Source of the DNA: Actinomycetes bacterium
GTDB taxonomy: Bacteria > Actinomycetota > Acidimicrobiia > Acidimicrobiales > Palsa-688
Assembly: GCA_021816565.1 (NCBI GenBank)
Contig: JAKAXN010000150.1
Location: 1 to 9,979 of the forward strand
Reading direction: 5' to 3'
Length of the DNA: 9,979 bases
Under the pieces are notes generated by a model that was not told the DNA's origin, made no database searches, and saw only the letters and a program-made list of their open reading frames with translations. A program made the position numbers and the translations under genes. This document shows, piece after piece, positions 1-6,112 of this stretch. The stretch's first letter is position 1. Each line of letters opens with the position of its first letter.

Positions 1-1
1 C

Positions 2-928
2 CTGTCGGAGCGGACCGGGGCCCGGGTGTGGCTCAAGTTCGAGGGCGCCAACCCGACCGGCTCGTTCAAGGACCGGGGCATGACGGTGGCCATCTCCAAG
101 GCCCTCGAGGAGGGGGCCAAGGCCGTGGTGTGCGGCTCGACCGGCAACACCTCCGCCTCCGCGGCGGCCTACGCCGCCCGGGCCGGGATGACCTGCGCGG
201 TGCTCATTCCCGAGGGCTACATCGCCCTCGGCAAGCTGGCCCAGGCGCTGATCCACGGGGCGCGGGTCCTGCAGATCCGGGCCAACTTCGACGTGGCCCT
301 CGACATCGTCCGCACCCTCGGGGATGTGGCCCCGGTGACGGTGGTCAACTCCATCAACCCCTACCGGATCGAGGGCCAGAAGACGGGGGCCTTCGAGATC
401 GTCGACGTGCTGGGCGACGCGCCGGACTTCCACTTCATCCCGGTCGGCAACGCCGGCAACATCACCGCCTACTGGAAGGGCTACCGGGAGTACCAGGACG
501 CCGGCCGGTTGCGGCGCCTGCCGAGGATGATGGGCTTCCAGGCGGCCGGGGCCGCCCCGCTGGTCGCCGGCCACCCCATCGAGAATCCCGAGACGGTGGC
601 CACCGCCATCCGCATAGGCAAGCCGGCCTCGTGGTTCGGGGCGACCTCGGCCGCGTCGGAGTCGGGAGGTGCCATCGGCGCTGTCACCGACGAGGAGATC
701 CTGGCCGCCTACCGGTACCTGGCGGCGGAGGAGTCAGTGTTCTGCGAGCCGGCGTCGGCGGCGTCGGTGGCCGGGCTGCTGAAGGTCGGGGTGCCGGCCG
801 GTTCCACAGTGGTGTGCGTGCTGACCGGTCACGGTCTGAAGGACCCCGACATCGCCATCGGCCAGATCGCCGTTCCCACGCCGGTCGACGCCGACATCGG
901 GGCGGTGCGGGCCGAGCTCGGCCTGTAG
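2..928 (+). CDS. thrC: Threonine synthase, 5'-truncated by the window edge
   Basis: Threonine synthase is a PLP-dependent enzyme that turns O-phosphohomoserine into threonine and phosphate in the cytoplasm, the last step of threonine biosynthesis. The reading frame is open from base 2 without a start, so the N-terminus lies outside; 308 residues are visible. The PLP-lysine motif [10 protein letters not shown] is present, with the Schiff-base Lys encoded at 68-70, followed by the substrate-loop motif [10 protein letters not shown] and the PLP-phosphate loop PVGNAGN. The C-terminal half has the family signature [14 protein letters not shown] and the conserved [10 protein letters not shown]. The gene ends at TAG 926-928 and is followed by a hairpin terminator. 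Actinobacteria often carry hom-thrC-thrB-rho; here thrB is not between thrC and rho. The ATG or GTG codons inside the visible part are not the real start, because the PLP motif begins only a few residues after them. Confidence 0.95.
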   Translation: MSERTGARVWLKFEGANPTGSFKDRGMTVAISKALEEGAKAVVCGSTGNTSASAAAYAARAGMTCAVLIPEGYIALGKLAQALIHGARVLQIRANFDVALDIVRTLGDVAPVTVVNSINPYRIEGQKTGAFEIVDVLGDAPDFHFIPVGNAGNITAYWKGYREYQDAGRLRRLPRMMGFQAAGAAPLVAGHPIENPETVATAIRIGKPASWFGATSAASESGGAIGAVTDEEILAAYRYLAAEESVFCEPASAASVAGLLKVGVPAGSTVVCVLTGHGLKDPDIAIGQIAVPTPVDADIGAVRAELGL

Positions 929-960
929 AGGGACCGGTCCGCCTGGCACCCCCGGCGGGG

Positions 961-984
961 CCCACGGGCGGCCCGTGGGTGTTT
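961..984 (+). terminator. Rho-independent terminator after thrC
   Basis: A perfect 8-bp GC-rich stem (CCCACGGG at 961-968, CCCGTGGG at 972-979) closes a 3-nt loop and is followed by TGTTT. It starts 32 bp after the thrC stop. The T-tract is short, as is usual in high-GC actinobacteria. It would insulate rho from thrC transcription. Confidence 0.7.
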
Positions 985-1012
985 GCCGCTCGGCTCGGCT
1001 GATCGCTACCAT
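983..1012 (+). promoter_or_regulatory. Candidate promoter of the rho-rpmE unit
   Basis: TTGCCG (983-988) and TACCAT (1007-1012) are separated by 18 bp, a reasonable fit to a housekeeping sigma factor (-35 TTGnnn, -10 TAnnnT). Transcription would start near 1019 and give a leader of roughly 195 nt before the rho ATG. The -35 box overlaps the T-tract of the upstream terminator. This is prediction only. Confidence 0.45.
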
Positions 1013-1028
1013 GGATTGGTCGTCGTTG

Positions 1029-1115
1029 GCACCGCCACCGACGGTGCGTCCCGGGGCTCCACCGCTACTGCGACACCACGTGGCCAGTGCGAACGGTGCC
1101 CGTGCGGAGCGCACC
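1029..1115 (+). promoter_or_regulatory. Possible attenuator-like structure in the rho leader
   Basis: The leader contains mutually exclusive pairings. GCACCG (1029-1034) can pair with CGGTGC at 1042-1047 (7-nt loop) or with a second CGGTGC at 1094-1099. GTGCG/CGCAC (1102-1106 with 1110-1114, 3-nt loop) forms another hairpin, and GGTGC 1095-1099 can alternatively pair with GCACC 1111-1115. Downstream, 1112-1208 is C-rich and comparatively G-poor, as expected of a Rho-loading (rut) region. Rho is autoregulated through premature termination in its leader in other bacteria, so this could be the actinobacterial equivalent. No known riboswitch class is recognised. Confidence 0.3.
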
Positions 1116-1214
1116 TGCCGATCCCCCCTCCGGGCTCGCAAGAGACTCCGAGTCCAGGCTGACCTTTCCCGTGTTTCCTGCCCAGCCGAACGAAACCCAG
1201 CAACGAGGTTGTAG

Positions 1215-3176
1215 ATGAGCGAACCGCAGCTCGAGCGCTCCGTCCTAGAGGCCAAGGAGCGGGAGGAGCTCGTAGCGATCGCCGATGCGCTCGGCGCCCG
1301 GCCCGGACCCCGGGCCAAGAAGGCCGACCTGATCACCCACATCCTGCGCGCCACCGGTATCGAGGCCGAGCCCGCCGAGGGTGGAGAGGGTGGAGTGGGG
1401 GAGACCGGCGGGGACGCTGAGCCCACCCCCACCCGACGTCGGTCCCGCAGCCGCCGCAGCGCCGCCTCCGAAGAGGAGGCCGGGGCGAGCTCGGGCGAGC
1501 CCGACGACGCCGGTCGCAGCGCTGGATCCGGCGGGGATGCCGAGCCGCTGCGGTTGGCGCTGACCGACGAGAGCGAGGGCGAATCTGCGCCGAAGGCCCG
1601 GTCCCGGGCCCGTACCTCCAGCGCCGGGAGCGATGAGCGCTCCGGCGAGTCCACCCCCGGCGCCGAGCGGGAAGCCGAGCCGGCGGCGGCCGGATCCTCC
1701 CGTTCGTCGGGACCCTCGGCGGCCAGGTCCGCCGAGGCCAACGGATCGGCTAACGGCGGCCGCAACCCCCAACCGCAGTCCCAGGCCGGGGGCGGCCAGC
1801 CGGGCCCGTCGTCTTCGCGTTCAGGTGGCGATTCGGGCGCCAACGGCAGTGCCGGGGGCAACGCCAACCACGGTGACACCCACTCGGGCGGCCACTCCGA
1901 TCAGGCTTCGGACAGTCAGCGGGGCTTGGAGGCGGAGCCGGGCAACCGGCGCAGTCGGCGCCGGCGGGGCCGGGACCGCTTCGAGCGGCCCGAGCGGGAC
2001 CTGCCCGGCCAGAACGCCGAGGGCCAGTACAACGGCGAGCCCATCCCGGTGTCGGGCTATCTCGATCTCAAGGAGGAGGGCTACGGCTTCCTCCGCACCG
2101 CCGGGTTCCTCTCGGGGCCGGGCGACGTCTACGTCTCTATCAGCCAGGTCCGTCGCTTCGCCCTGCGCCGCGGCGACCACGTAGAGGGTGCGGCCCGGCC
2201 CGCCGGGGGCAACGAGAAGTATCCGGCCCTGCTGCGCATCGACACCGTCTCGGGCCTGACCCCCGACGAGGCCCGCAGCCGTCCCCGGTTCGAGAACCTG
2301 ACGCCGCTGTTCCCCGACACCCGGCTGAAGCTGGAGATGCCGAGCCACCCGGCCAACGACACCACCCGCATCGTCGACCTGCTGGCCCCCATCGGCAAGG
2401 GTCAGCGGGGGTTGATCGTGTCGCCGCCGAAGGCCGGCAAGACCACGGTCTTGAAGCAGATCGCCCACGCCATCGAGGCCAACAACCCCGAGGTCCAGCT
2501 GATGGTGCTGCTCGTCGATGAGCGGCCGGAGGAAGTCACGGACATGGCCCGGTCGGTGAAGGGCGAGGTCATCGCATCGACCTTCGACCGTCCCGCCGAG
2601 GAGCACACCCAGGTCGCCGAGCTCACCATCGAGCGGGCCAAGCGCCTGGTCGAGATGGGCCGCGACGTGGTCATCATCCTCGACGGGATCACCCGCCTGG
2701 CCCGGGCCTACAACCTGGCGGCCCCGGCCACCGGTCGGGTCATGTCCGGCGGCATCGACACCGGGGCCCTCTACCCGCCCAAGAAGTTCTTCGGGGCGGC
2801 GCGGAATATCGAAGAGGGAGGATCGTTGACAATCCTCGCCACCGCACTGGTGGAGACCGGAAGTCGCATGGACGAGGTGATCTTCGAGGAGTTCAAGGGC
2901 ACGGGCAACATGGAGCTGCGGCTCGACCGCAAGCTGGCGGAGCGACGGATCTACCCGGCGATCGACGTCAACGGGTCCTCGACCCGCCACGAGGAGCTGC
3001 TCTTCGACCGGGCGCAGCTGCAGCAGGTCTGGAAACTGCGTAGGGTGCTGAACGCTCTGGCCGCCGAAGGCAGCCACGCCGGCGGCCTGGAACTGCTCCT
3101 GGACCGGCTCAAGACCACCAAGACCAATGACGAGTTCCTCGCCGAGATGGCCAAGAGCGCCACACCGGCGATCTGA
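1215..3176 (+). CDS. rho: Transcription termination factor Rho with long disordered insert
   Basis: Rho is a hexameric RNA-dependent ATPase/translocase that terminates transcription. The product has 653 aa; residues about 1-48 form the Rho N-terminal helical domain, 50-270 a low-complexity Ser/Gly/Arg/Glu/Asn-rich insert, 275-345 the cold-shock-like primary RNA-binding domain ([15 protein letters not shown]), and 360-650 the RecA-type motor. Walker A is PPKAGKT with Lys409; the catalytic-Glu motif [10 protein letters not shown] includes Glu436; Walker B VVIILD ends at Asp490. The Q-loop region ([11 protein letters not shown]) and R-loop motif KGTGNMEL are intact, so the enzyme should be active. 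The insert makes it far longer than the 419-aa E. coli protein, a trait of actinobacterial Rho. The ATG start has a weak GAGG ribosome binding site at 1205-1208, 6 nt upstream, and the N-terminal domain starts immediately after it. rpmE follows at 19 bp and is probably co-transcribed. Confidence 0.98.
   Translation: MSEPQLERSVLEAKEREELVAIADALGARPGPRAKKADLITHILRATGIEAEPAEGGEGGVGETGGDAEPTPTRRRSRSRRSAASEEEAGASSGEPDDAGRSAGSGGDAEPLRLALTDESEGESAPKARSRARTSSAGSDERSGESTPGAEREAEPAAAGSSRSSGPSAARSAEANGSANGGRNPQPQSQAGGGQPGPSSSRSGGDSGANGSAGGNANHGDTHSGGHSDQASDSQRGLEAEPGNRRSRRRRGRDRFERPERDLPGQNAEGQYNGEPIPVSGYLDLKEEGYGFLRTAGFLSGPGDVYVSISQVRRFALRRGDHVEGAARPAGGNEKYPALLRIDTVSGLTPDEARSRPRFENLTPLFPDTRLKLEMPSHPANDTTRIVDLLAPIGKGQRGLIVSPPKAGKTTVLKQIAHAIEANNPEVQLMVLLVDERPEEVTDMARSVKGEVIASTFDRPAEEHTQVAELTIERAKRLVEMGRDVVIILDGITRLARAYNLAAPATGRVMSGGIDTGALYPPKKFFGAARNIEEGGSLTILATALVETGSRMDEVIFEEFKGTGNMELRLDRKLAERRIYPAIDVNGSSTRHEELLFDRAQLQQVWKLRRVLNALAAEGSHAGGLELLLDRLKTTKTNDEFLAEMAKSATPAI
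1377..1401 (+). repeat. 9-bp tandem repeat and G-tract cluster inside rho
   Basis: GAGGGTGGA occurs twice in tandem (1377-1385 and 1386-1394), encoding two Glu-Gly-Gly units at the start of the low-complexity insert. A GGGGG tract follows at 1397-1401. The non-template strand and mRNA therefore carry three G-tracts of three or more within 23 nt plus two GG steps. Confidence 0.6.
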
Positions 3177-3195
3177 TACCGGAAAGGCAGCCGAG

Positions 3196-3405
3196 ATGAA
3201 GACCGAAATACATCCCAATTACGCCGAGGCCACGGTGACCTGCTCCTGCGGGAACACCTTCACCACCCGTTCCACCAAGTCGGAGCTGCACACCGAGCTC
3301 TGCAACGAGTGCCATCCCTTCTACACCGGCAAGCAGAAGCTGGTGGACACCGGCGGCCGGGTGGAGCGCTTCGAGCGCCGCTACGGGCGTCGGAGCAAGA
3401 AGTAG
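3196..3405 (+). CDS. rpmE: 50S ribosomal protein L31, zinc-binding type
   Basis: L31 is a small protein of the large ribosomal subunit that helps bridge the two subunits. The 69-aa product starts with the typical MKTEIHPNY and carries Cys16, Cys18, Cys36 and Cys39 (CxC ... CxxC), the zinc ligands of the C+ form, and ends in a basic RRYGRRSKK tail. The start is ATG 3196, preceded by GGAAAGG (3181-3187) 8 nt upstream; the frame stays open further upstream into rho, but the family N-terminus fixes this start. It lies 19 bp behind rho with no room for its own leader, so an L31 leader RNA is not expected here. The C+ form is typically used when zinc is sufficient; a C- paralogue could exist elsewhere in the genome. 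Confidence 0.97.
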   Translation: MKTEIHPNYAEATVTCSCGNTFTTRSTKSELHTELCNECHPFYTGKQKLVDTGGRVERFERRYGRRSKK

Positions 3406-3419
3406 CCTCCCCCGACGAT

Positions 3420-4442
3420 CTGCGGATCGACCAGCTCCGGGCCACCAAGCTCCGGGCGCTGGTCGCCGATCGCTGGGACAAAGAAGTAGCTGGGCGCGCC
3501 GCCCCCTCGGTACTGCCGGGGGGCGCCGCGCTCTATGACGCCCCGTCGTCGCGAGCCTGGGTGCTCATCGACGACGGGGCGGTGGCGCGCTTCGGCCCGG
3601 CCCTGGCCTGGGCCGGACGCCAGGGGGCGGCGTCTCTCGAGGTGCTGGTGGACGGTGCCACCCCCACCGCCGCCTCGGTCGTGGCCCGACGGGCCTCGTG
3701 CTTCGACCCGGCCCCCAGGGTGTGGGCCGTGTCCGGACGGTCCCTGGCGCCGGCCGTCGCCGCCGAGCCGGTGGCCGAGGATCCCCAGGCCCACGATCCG
3801 GCGCTGGTGGAGTTGCTGGAGGCCCAGGGGCTCGAGGTCGTCTCCGAGCACGGCGTGCTCCGCGGCGAGGTCCTGGGCCTGGAGGTGGCCCGCACGGTGG
3901 GGGACCGCCTCGAGGTGGGGGTGGGCCGCCACGACCGCATCGCCCGGAGCGAGATGCGCCCCGGGGAGAGCGCACCGGCCGCGCTGGCCGAGGCCGCCCG
4001 GGTGGTGAGATCGCTGCGCCGTGTCGGCGCCCCCACCCATCCGGCCAACACGCTGGCCCGCAGCCGCTGGCTGCGCTCGGTGCTGGTCCGCTCGCCCGCC
4101 ATCCTGGGACTGGCGGCGCTGGAGCCGGTGGCGCCCCCGATGCCGTGGTTCGACCTCCCAGAGGCCGGCGCCGCCCCGGCTGTCGGTCACCTGCCGGCGT
4201 CGGAGGCCGGTTCACCGTTCACCCCGGTGGTCGTCATGTGCTCGGTGGGCGTGGACCTCGACCTGGTCCCCACCGCCGCCGACTGCCGCCTGCTGTACGG
4301 CTCGCCACCCTCGGTGTCGAAGTTGTGGCTGGTCGTGCCCGAAGGCGACGACCTGCCGGTCACCCGCGCCCTGGCGGCCCGCCTGGCCCCGCCTGCCGAG
4401 GTGCGCGTCGTGCCCCGGGCCTGGGAGCACCTGGCGGACTGA
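3420..4442 (+). CDS. Conserved-looking protein of unknown function, start codon uncertain
   Basis: I do not recognise a named family. Strong third-position G/C bias begins directly after the rpmE stop, and the protein reads well from RIDQLRATKLRALV onward. No ATG, GTG or TTG occurs in this frame between 3405 and 3561. The options are CTG 3420 (chosen; gives 340 aa beginning MRIDQLRATK), GTG 3309 inside rpmE (97-nt overlap, 377 aa), or GTG 3561 (293 aa), which would drop convincing coding sequence. None has a good ribosome binding site. The product has no signal peptide or membrane helix. Notable stretches, numbered from the CTG, are GEVLGLEVAR (149-158), LEVGVGRHDRIAR (164-176), GAPTHPANTLARSRWLR (203-219), and a C-terminal VGVDLDLVPTAADCRLL/KLWLVVPEGDD (276-311) that looks like alternating strands and helices. 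Acidic residues in GEVLGLEV faintly recall nuclease folds, but I assign no function. It is probably co-transcribed with rho and rpmE. Confidence 0.75.
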   Translation: MRIDQLRATKLRALVADRWDKEVAGRAAPSVLPGGAALYDAPSSRAWVLIDDGAVARFGPALAWAGRQGAASLEVLVDGATPTAASVVARRASCFDPAPRVWAVSGRSLAPAVAAEPVAEDPQAHDPALVELLEAQGLEVVSEHGVLRGEVLGLEVARTVGDRLEVGVGRHDRIARSEMRPGESAPAALAEAARVVRSLRRVGAPTHPANTLARSRWLRSVLVRSPAILGLAALEPVAPPMPWFDLPEAGAAPAVGHLPASEAGSPFTPVVVMCSVGVDLDLVPTAADCRLLYGSPPSVSKLWLVVPEGDDLPVTRALAARLAPPAEVRVVPRAWEHLAD

Positions 4443-4450
4443 GCCCGTCC

Positions 4451-4473
4451 CGACCGGTCGTCGTTTCCCGGTC
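4451..4473 (+). other. Short palindrome after the unknown gene
   Basis: CGACCGGTCG (4451-4460) is a perfect 10-bp palindrome starting 9 bp after the stop codon at 4440-4442. GACCGG (4452-4457) can also pair with CCGGTC (4468-4473) across a 10-nt loop. It has no T-tract, so a terminator role is weak. Confidence 0.25.
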
Positions 4474-4588
4474 CGGCCCTCCACCTGTTGCCGCCCCGCT
4501 GATCCCGGGCCGCTGGCCGCGCTCATCCCTGAGGCCGCCCCACACTTCCTGCAGTTGTGGCCATCAGAGCAGCCTTTGGTGTCTCCAC

Positions 4589-4605
4589 ATGTTCGGGAAG
4601 AACGT
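4589..4605. repeat. Inverted repeat upstream of the lipoprotein gene
   Basis: ATGTTC GGGAA GAACGT is a 6-bp inverted repeat (one G-T wobble when folded as RNA) around a 5-nt centre, with core GTTC-N5-GAAC. It lies about 54 bp upstream of the lipoprotein ATG and could be a repressor operator or a small hairpin. It is not a LexA box, whose half-sites are in the opposite order (GAAC-N4-GTTC). Confidence 0.3.
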
Positions 4606-4658
4606 CCGAGAAGGGCGTTGCGCTCCTCCCATCGCTGCGCGAAAGTGCTGGAGAAGCT

Positions 4659-5261
4659 ATGAGACGTCGATTCCTGGCTCTCGCGGCGGCGGCTCTGGTG
4701 TTCCTGGCGGCATGCTCAGGCCCGAGCCATCGATCGTCCGGTCCGACCACGACCGTTGGCGGCCGCGCGGCGGGATCCCCGAACCCCGATGTGGTGCCGC
4801 CGGTCATCACCCCCGCTTACGTCAACGCCGTCTTCGCCGTCCTGAACCACATCAACGGAAACGCAGTTCGTTCGATGCTGGCCGCCAACGCCGTGACGAC
4901 CACCGTGCGGATGGACCTGCGCGCCATATTCGCCGACCCTCTGTACGGCCAAGAAGTCCGGATCGCTGATCAAACCCTAGCTGGGAACATCCAGGGTTTC
5001 CGGACTCCGCCGGGTGATATCCACACGACGGTCAAAAGACTGATCTCCGCTTCGACGAACTGCGTCTTCGTCGCCACAGTGAGCAGCTTCGCGTCAGTTG
5101 TGCAGAGCCCCGGGCCTCTTGCGGGCGCTGAATACTGGGTCCTCCGCCCCAAGCCTTTGGGTGACGATCCCCTAAATATAAATCCGACTCCTTGGGTCCT
5201 CTCCTTCAATGCGACGTATCCGACTCCGACGTCAATTCCGAACCAATGCTTCGCTTCTTGA
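4659..5261 (+). CDS. Putative lipoprotein of unknown function
   Basis: A 200-aa protein with a lipoprotein signal peptide: basic MRRR, hydrophobic FLALAAAALVFLA, and lipobox LAAC with the lipidated Cys19. It should be anchored on the outer face of the cytoplasmic membrane. A Ser/Thr/Pro-rich linker runs to about residue 45, followed by a mixed globular domain with Cys135 and Cys197 that could form a disulphide. I recognise no family. The start is ATG 4659 with GGAG at 4650-4653; in-frame codons upstream would bury the signal peptide. Base composition is unlike the neighbours: 5161-5220 is 29/60 G+C (48%) and 4921-4980 is 35/60, against 48/60 at 8701-8760 in prmC. Codons such as AAA, ATA, AAT and CTA appear. 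This suggests relaxed selection or acquisition from another source. Its end overlaps the next gene by 16 nt, so the two are likely expressed together. Confidence 0.8.
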   Translation: MRRRFLALAAAALVFLAACSGPSHRSSGPTTTVGGRAAGSPNPDVVPPVITPAYVNAVFAVLNHINGNAVRSMLAANAVTTTVRMDLRAIFADPLYGQEVRIADQTLAGNIQGFRTPPGDIHTTVKRLISASTNCVFVATVSSFASVVQSPGPLAGAEYWVLRPKPLGDDPLNINPTPWVLSFNATYPTPTSIPNQCFAS

Positions 5262-6091
5262 CTTTCAGCGTTCTGGCGGCCGTAGTGCTGACATTCCTCA
5301 CTCCGAAGGCAGGCGCCGAGAGTTCGGGATCCTGCTTTCGAGGAGAAGGTGGCGGACTAGTCGACTGCGGAGGTGGGTATGTGATCCCCGCCAAGCCGGC
5401 ACCGGCCGCCCCAGCGCCGCCTGCCGAGCCGGCTCCGACAGTCGCCGCACCGGCCCCGGCGGCGCACCCCAAGCCGGTGGTGACGCCCCTGGCGCTGTAC
5501 GTGGCCAACGGGCCCAACGGTCCGTGCATGGCTCTCGGGCCCGACAGTCCCGGGCCCAACGCAACGATCGTGGCCTGGTTGTCGTCGGTCCACTACCCGA
5601 ACTGTCCGACCGCTCCTCCCGCCGCCAACGGGGCGCCGGCACCGCCGCCGCTGAACCCTTTTGCCATGGCCGTGCAGTTCTGGCAGAGCATCCCGCTGCC
5701 GGTACCCCGGCCCGCCATCCCGCCCGGGTACGCCGTCACCGGCAAGCCGGCGTACCTGGTCACCAACGGGACGACGTCCCCGGCCCCGTTCACCGAAGCC
5801 ACCCCTCTGGGTCCGCTGACGGTGGTGGCGACGGGTCGCTACCTGGTGGACTGGGGCGATCCGGCGGCCCCCGGCTGGTCCGGTCCCTACGCCACCGAGG
5901 GGCAGCCGTGGCCGGACGGCACGATCACCCACGTCTATGACTACACCGGCACCGACACCGTGACCGTCGTGGAGGATTGGACGGCGACCTGGCAGCTGGC
6001 CGGAGCGGCCGGCACCCTCGGCGGCCTGCACACCACGGCCACCATCCCGGCCTTCCGGGTGGGGCAGCTCCAGGCCGTCATCACCAACTAG
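5246..6091 (+). CDS. Secreted Pro-rich protein with PKD-like C-terminal region
   Basis: A 281-aa exported protein. Residues 1-24 are a Sec signal peptide (MLRFLTFSVLAAVVLTFLTP, then KAGA, cleavage before ESSG). Residues about 48-80 form a Pro/Ala-rich, wall-spanning-type linker. Residues 81-150 hold a domain with Cys94 and Cys120 (Cys30 and Cys41 lie near the mature N-terminus). Residues about 190-280 contain YLVDWGDP, ATEGQPWPDGTITHVYDYTG and TVTVVEDWTATW, an arrangement that resembles PKD-type beta-sandwich folds; I have seen similar WGD...HVY...QLQAV ends in uncharacterised actinobacterial exported proteins. ATG 5246 is chosen because the signal peptide begins there; a TTG at 5192 would add 18 residues in front. 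It overlaps the lipoprotein stop by 16 nt and lacks a clear ribosome binding site, so translational coupling is likely. Function is unknown, perhaps surface adhesion or scaffolding. Its 5' end shares the lower GC, while the rest returns to the high-GC style. Confidence 0.8.
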   Translation: MLRFLTFSVLAAVVLTFLTPKAGAESSGSCFRGEGGGLVDCGGGYVIPAKPAPAAPAPPAEPAPTVAAPAPAAHPKPVVTPLALYVANGPNGPCMALGPDSPGPNATIVAWLSSVHYPNCPTAPPAANGAPAPPPLNPFAMAVQFWQSIPLPVPRPAIPPGYAVTGKPAYLVTNGTTSPAPFTEATPLGPLTVVATGRYLVDWGDPAAPGWSGPYATEGQPWPDGTITHVYDYTGTDTVTVVEDWTATWQLAGAAGTLGGLHTTATIPAFRVGQLQAVITN

Positions 6092-6112
6092 CGGTCCGGA
6101 TCCGGGCGGGCG

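Noticed and set aside
1011..1214. Open frame in the rho leader from ATG 1011 whose TAG directly abuts the rho ATG, a possible leader peptide
   Set aside because: The ATG overlaps the proposed -10 box, has no ribosome binding site, and the product is Arg/Pro/Ala-rich as expected from random high-GC sequence. Only the adjacency TAG-ATG is notable.
2818..2837. GAGGAT/ATCCTC inverted repeat inside rho that encloses a perfect TTGACA
   Set aside because: It falls in the conserved EEGGSLTI codons of the motor domain, and no -10 box lies 16-18 bp downstream; best explained as chance.
1821..3218. 465-codon open frame antisense to rho
   Set aside because: Shadow of the high-GC rho gene. The product has no recognisable motifs and the opposite strand encodes an unmistakable Rho.
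4618..4646. TTGCGC-N17-GAAAGT as a promoter for the lipoprotein gene
   Set aside because: The -10 matches only 3 of 6 and transcription would start inside the ribosome binding site; no better pair was found in 4443-4658.
3698..4969. 423-codon plus-strand frame overlapping the unknown gene
   Set aside because: Gly/Arg/Pro-rich shadow frame running across two genes in other frames; it lacks third-position bias and any motif.
6095..6106. CCGGATCCGG palindrome between the convergent secreted-protein and methyltransferase genes as a bidirectional terminator
   Set aside because: The 10-bp palindrome (6096-6105) has no loop and there is no T-tract on either side; the spacer is only 21 bp.
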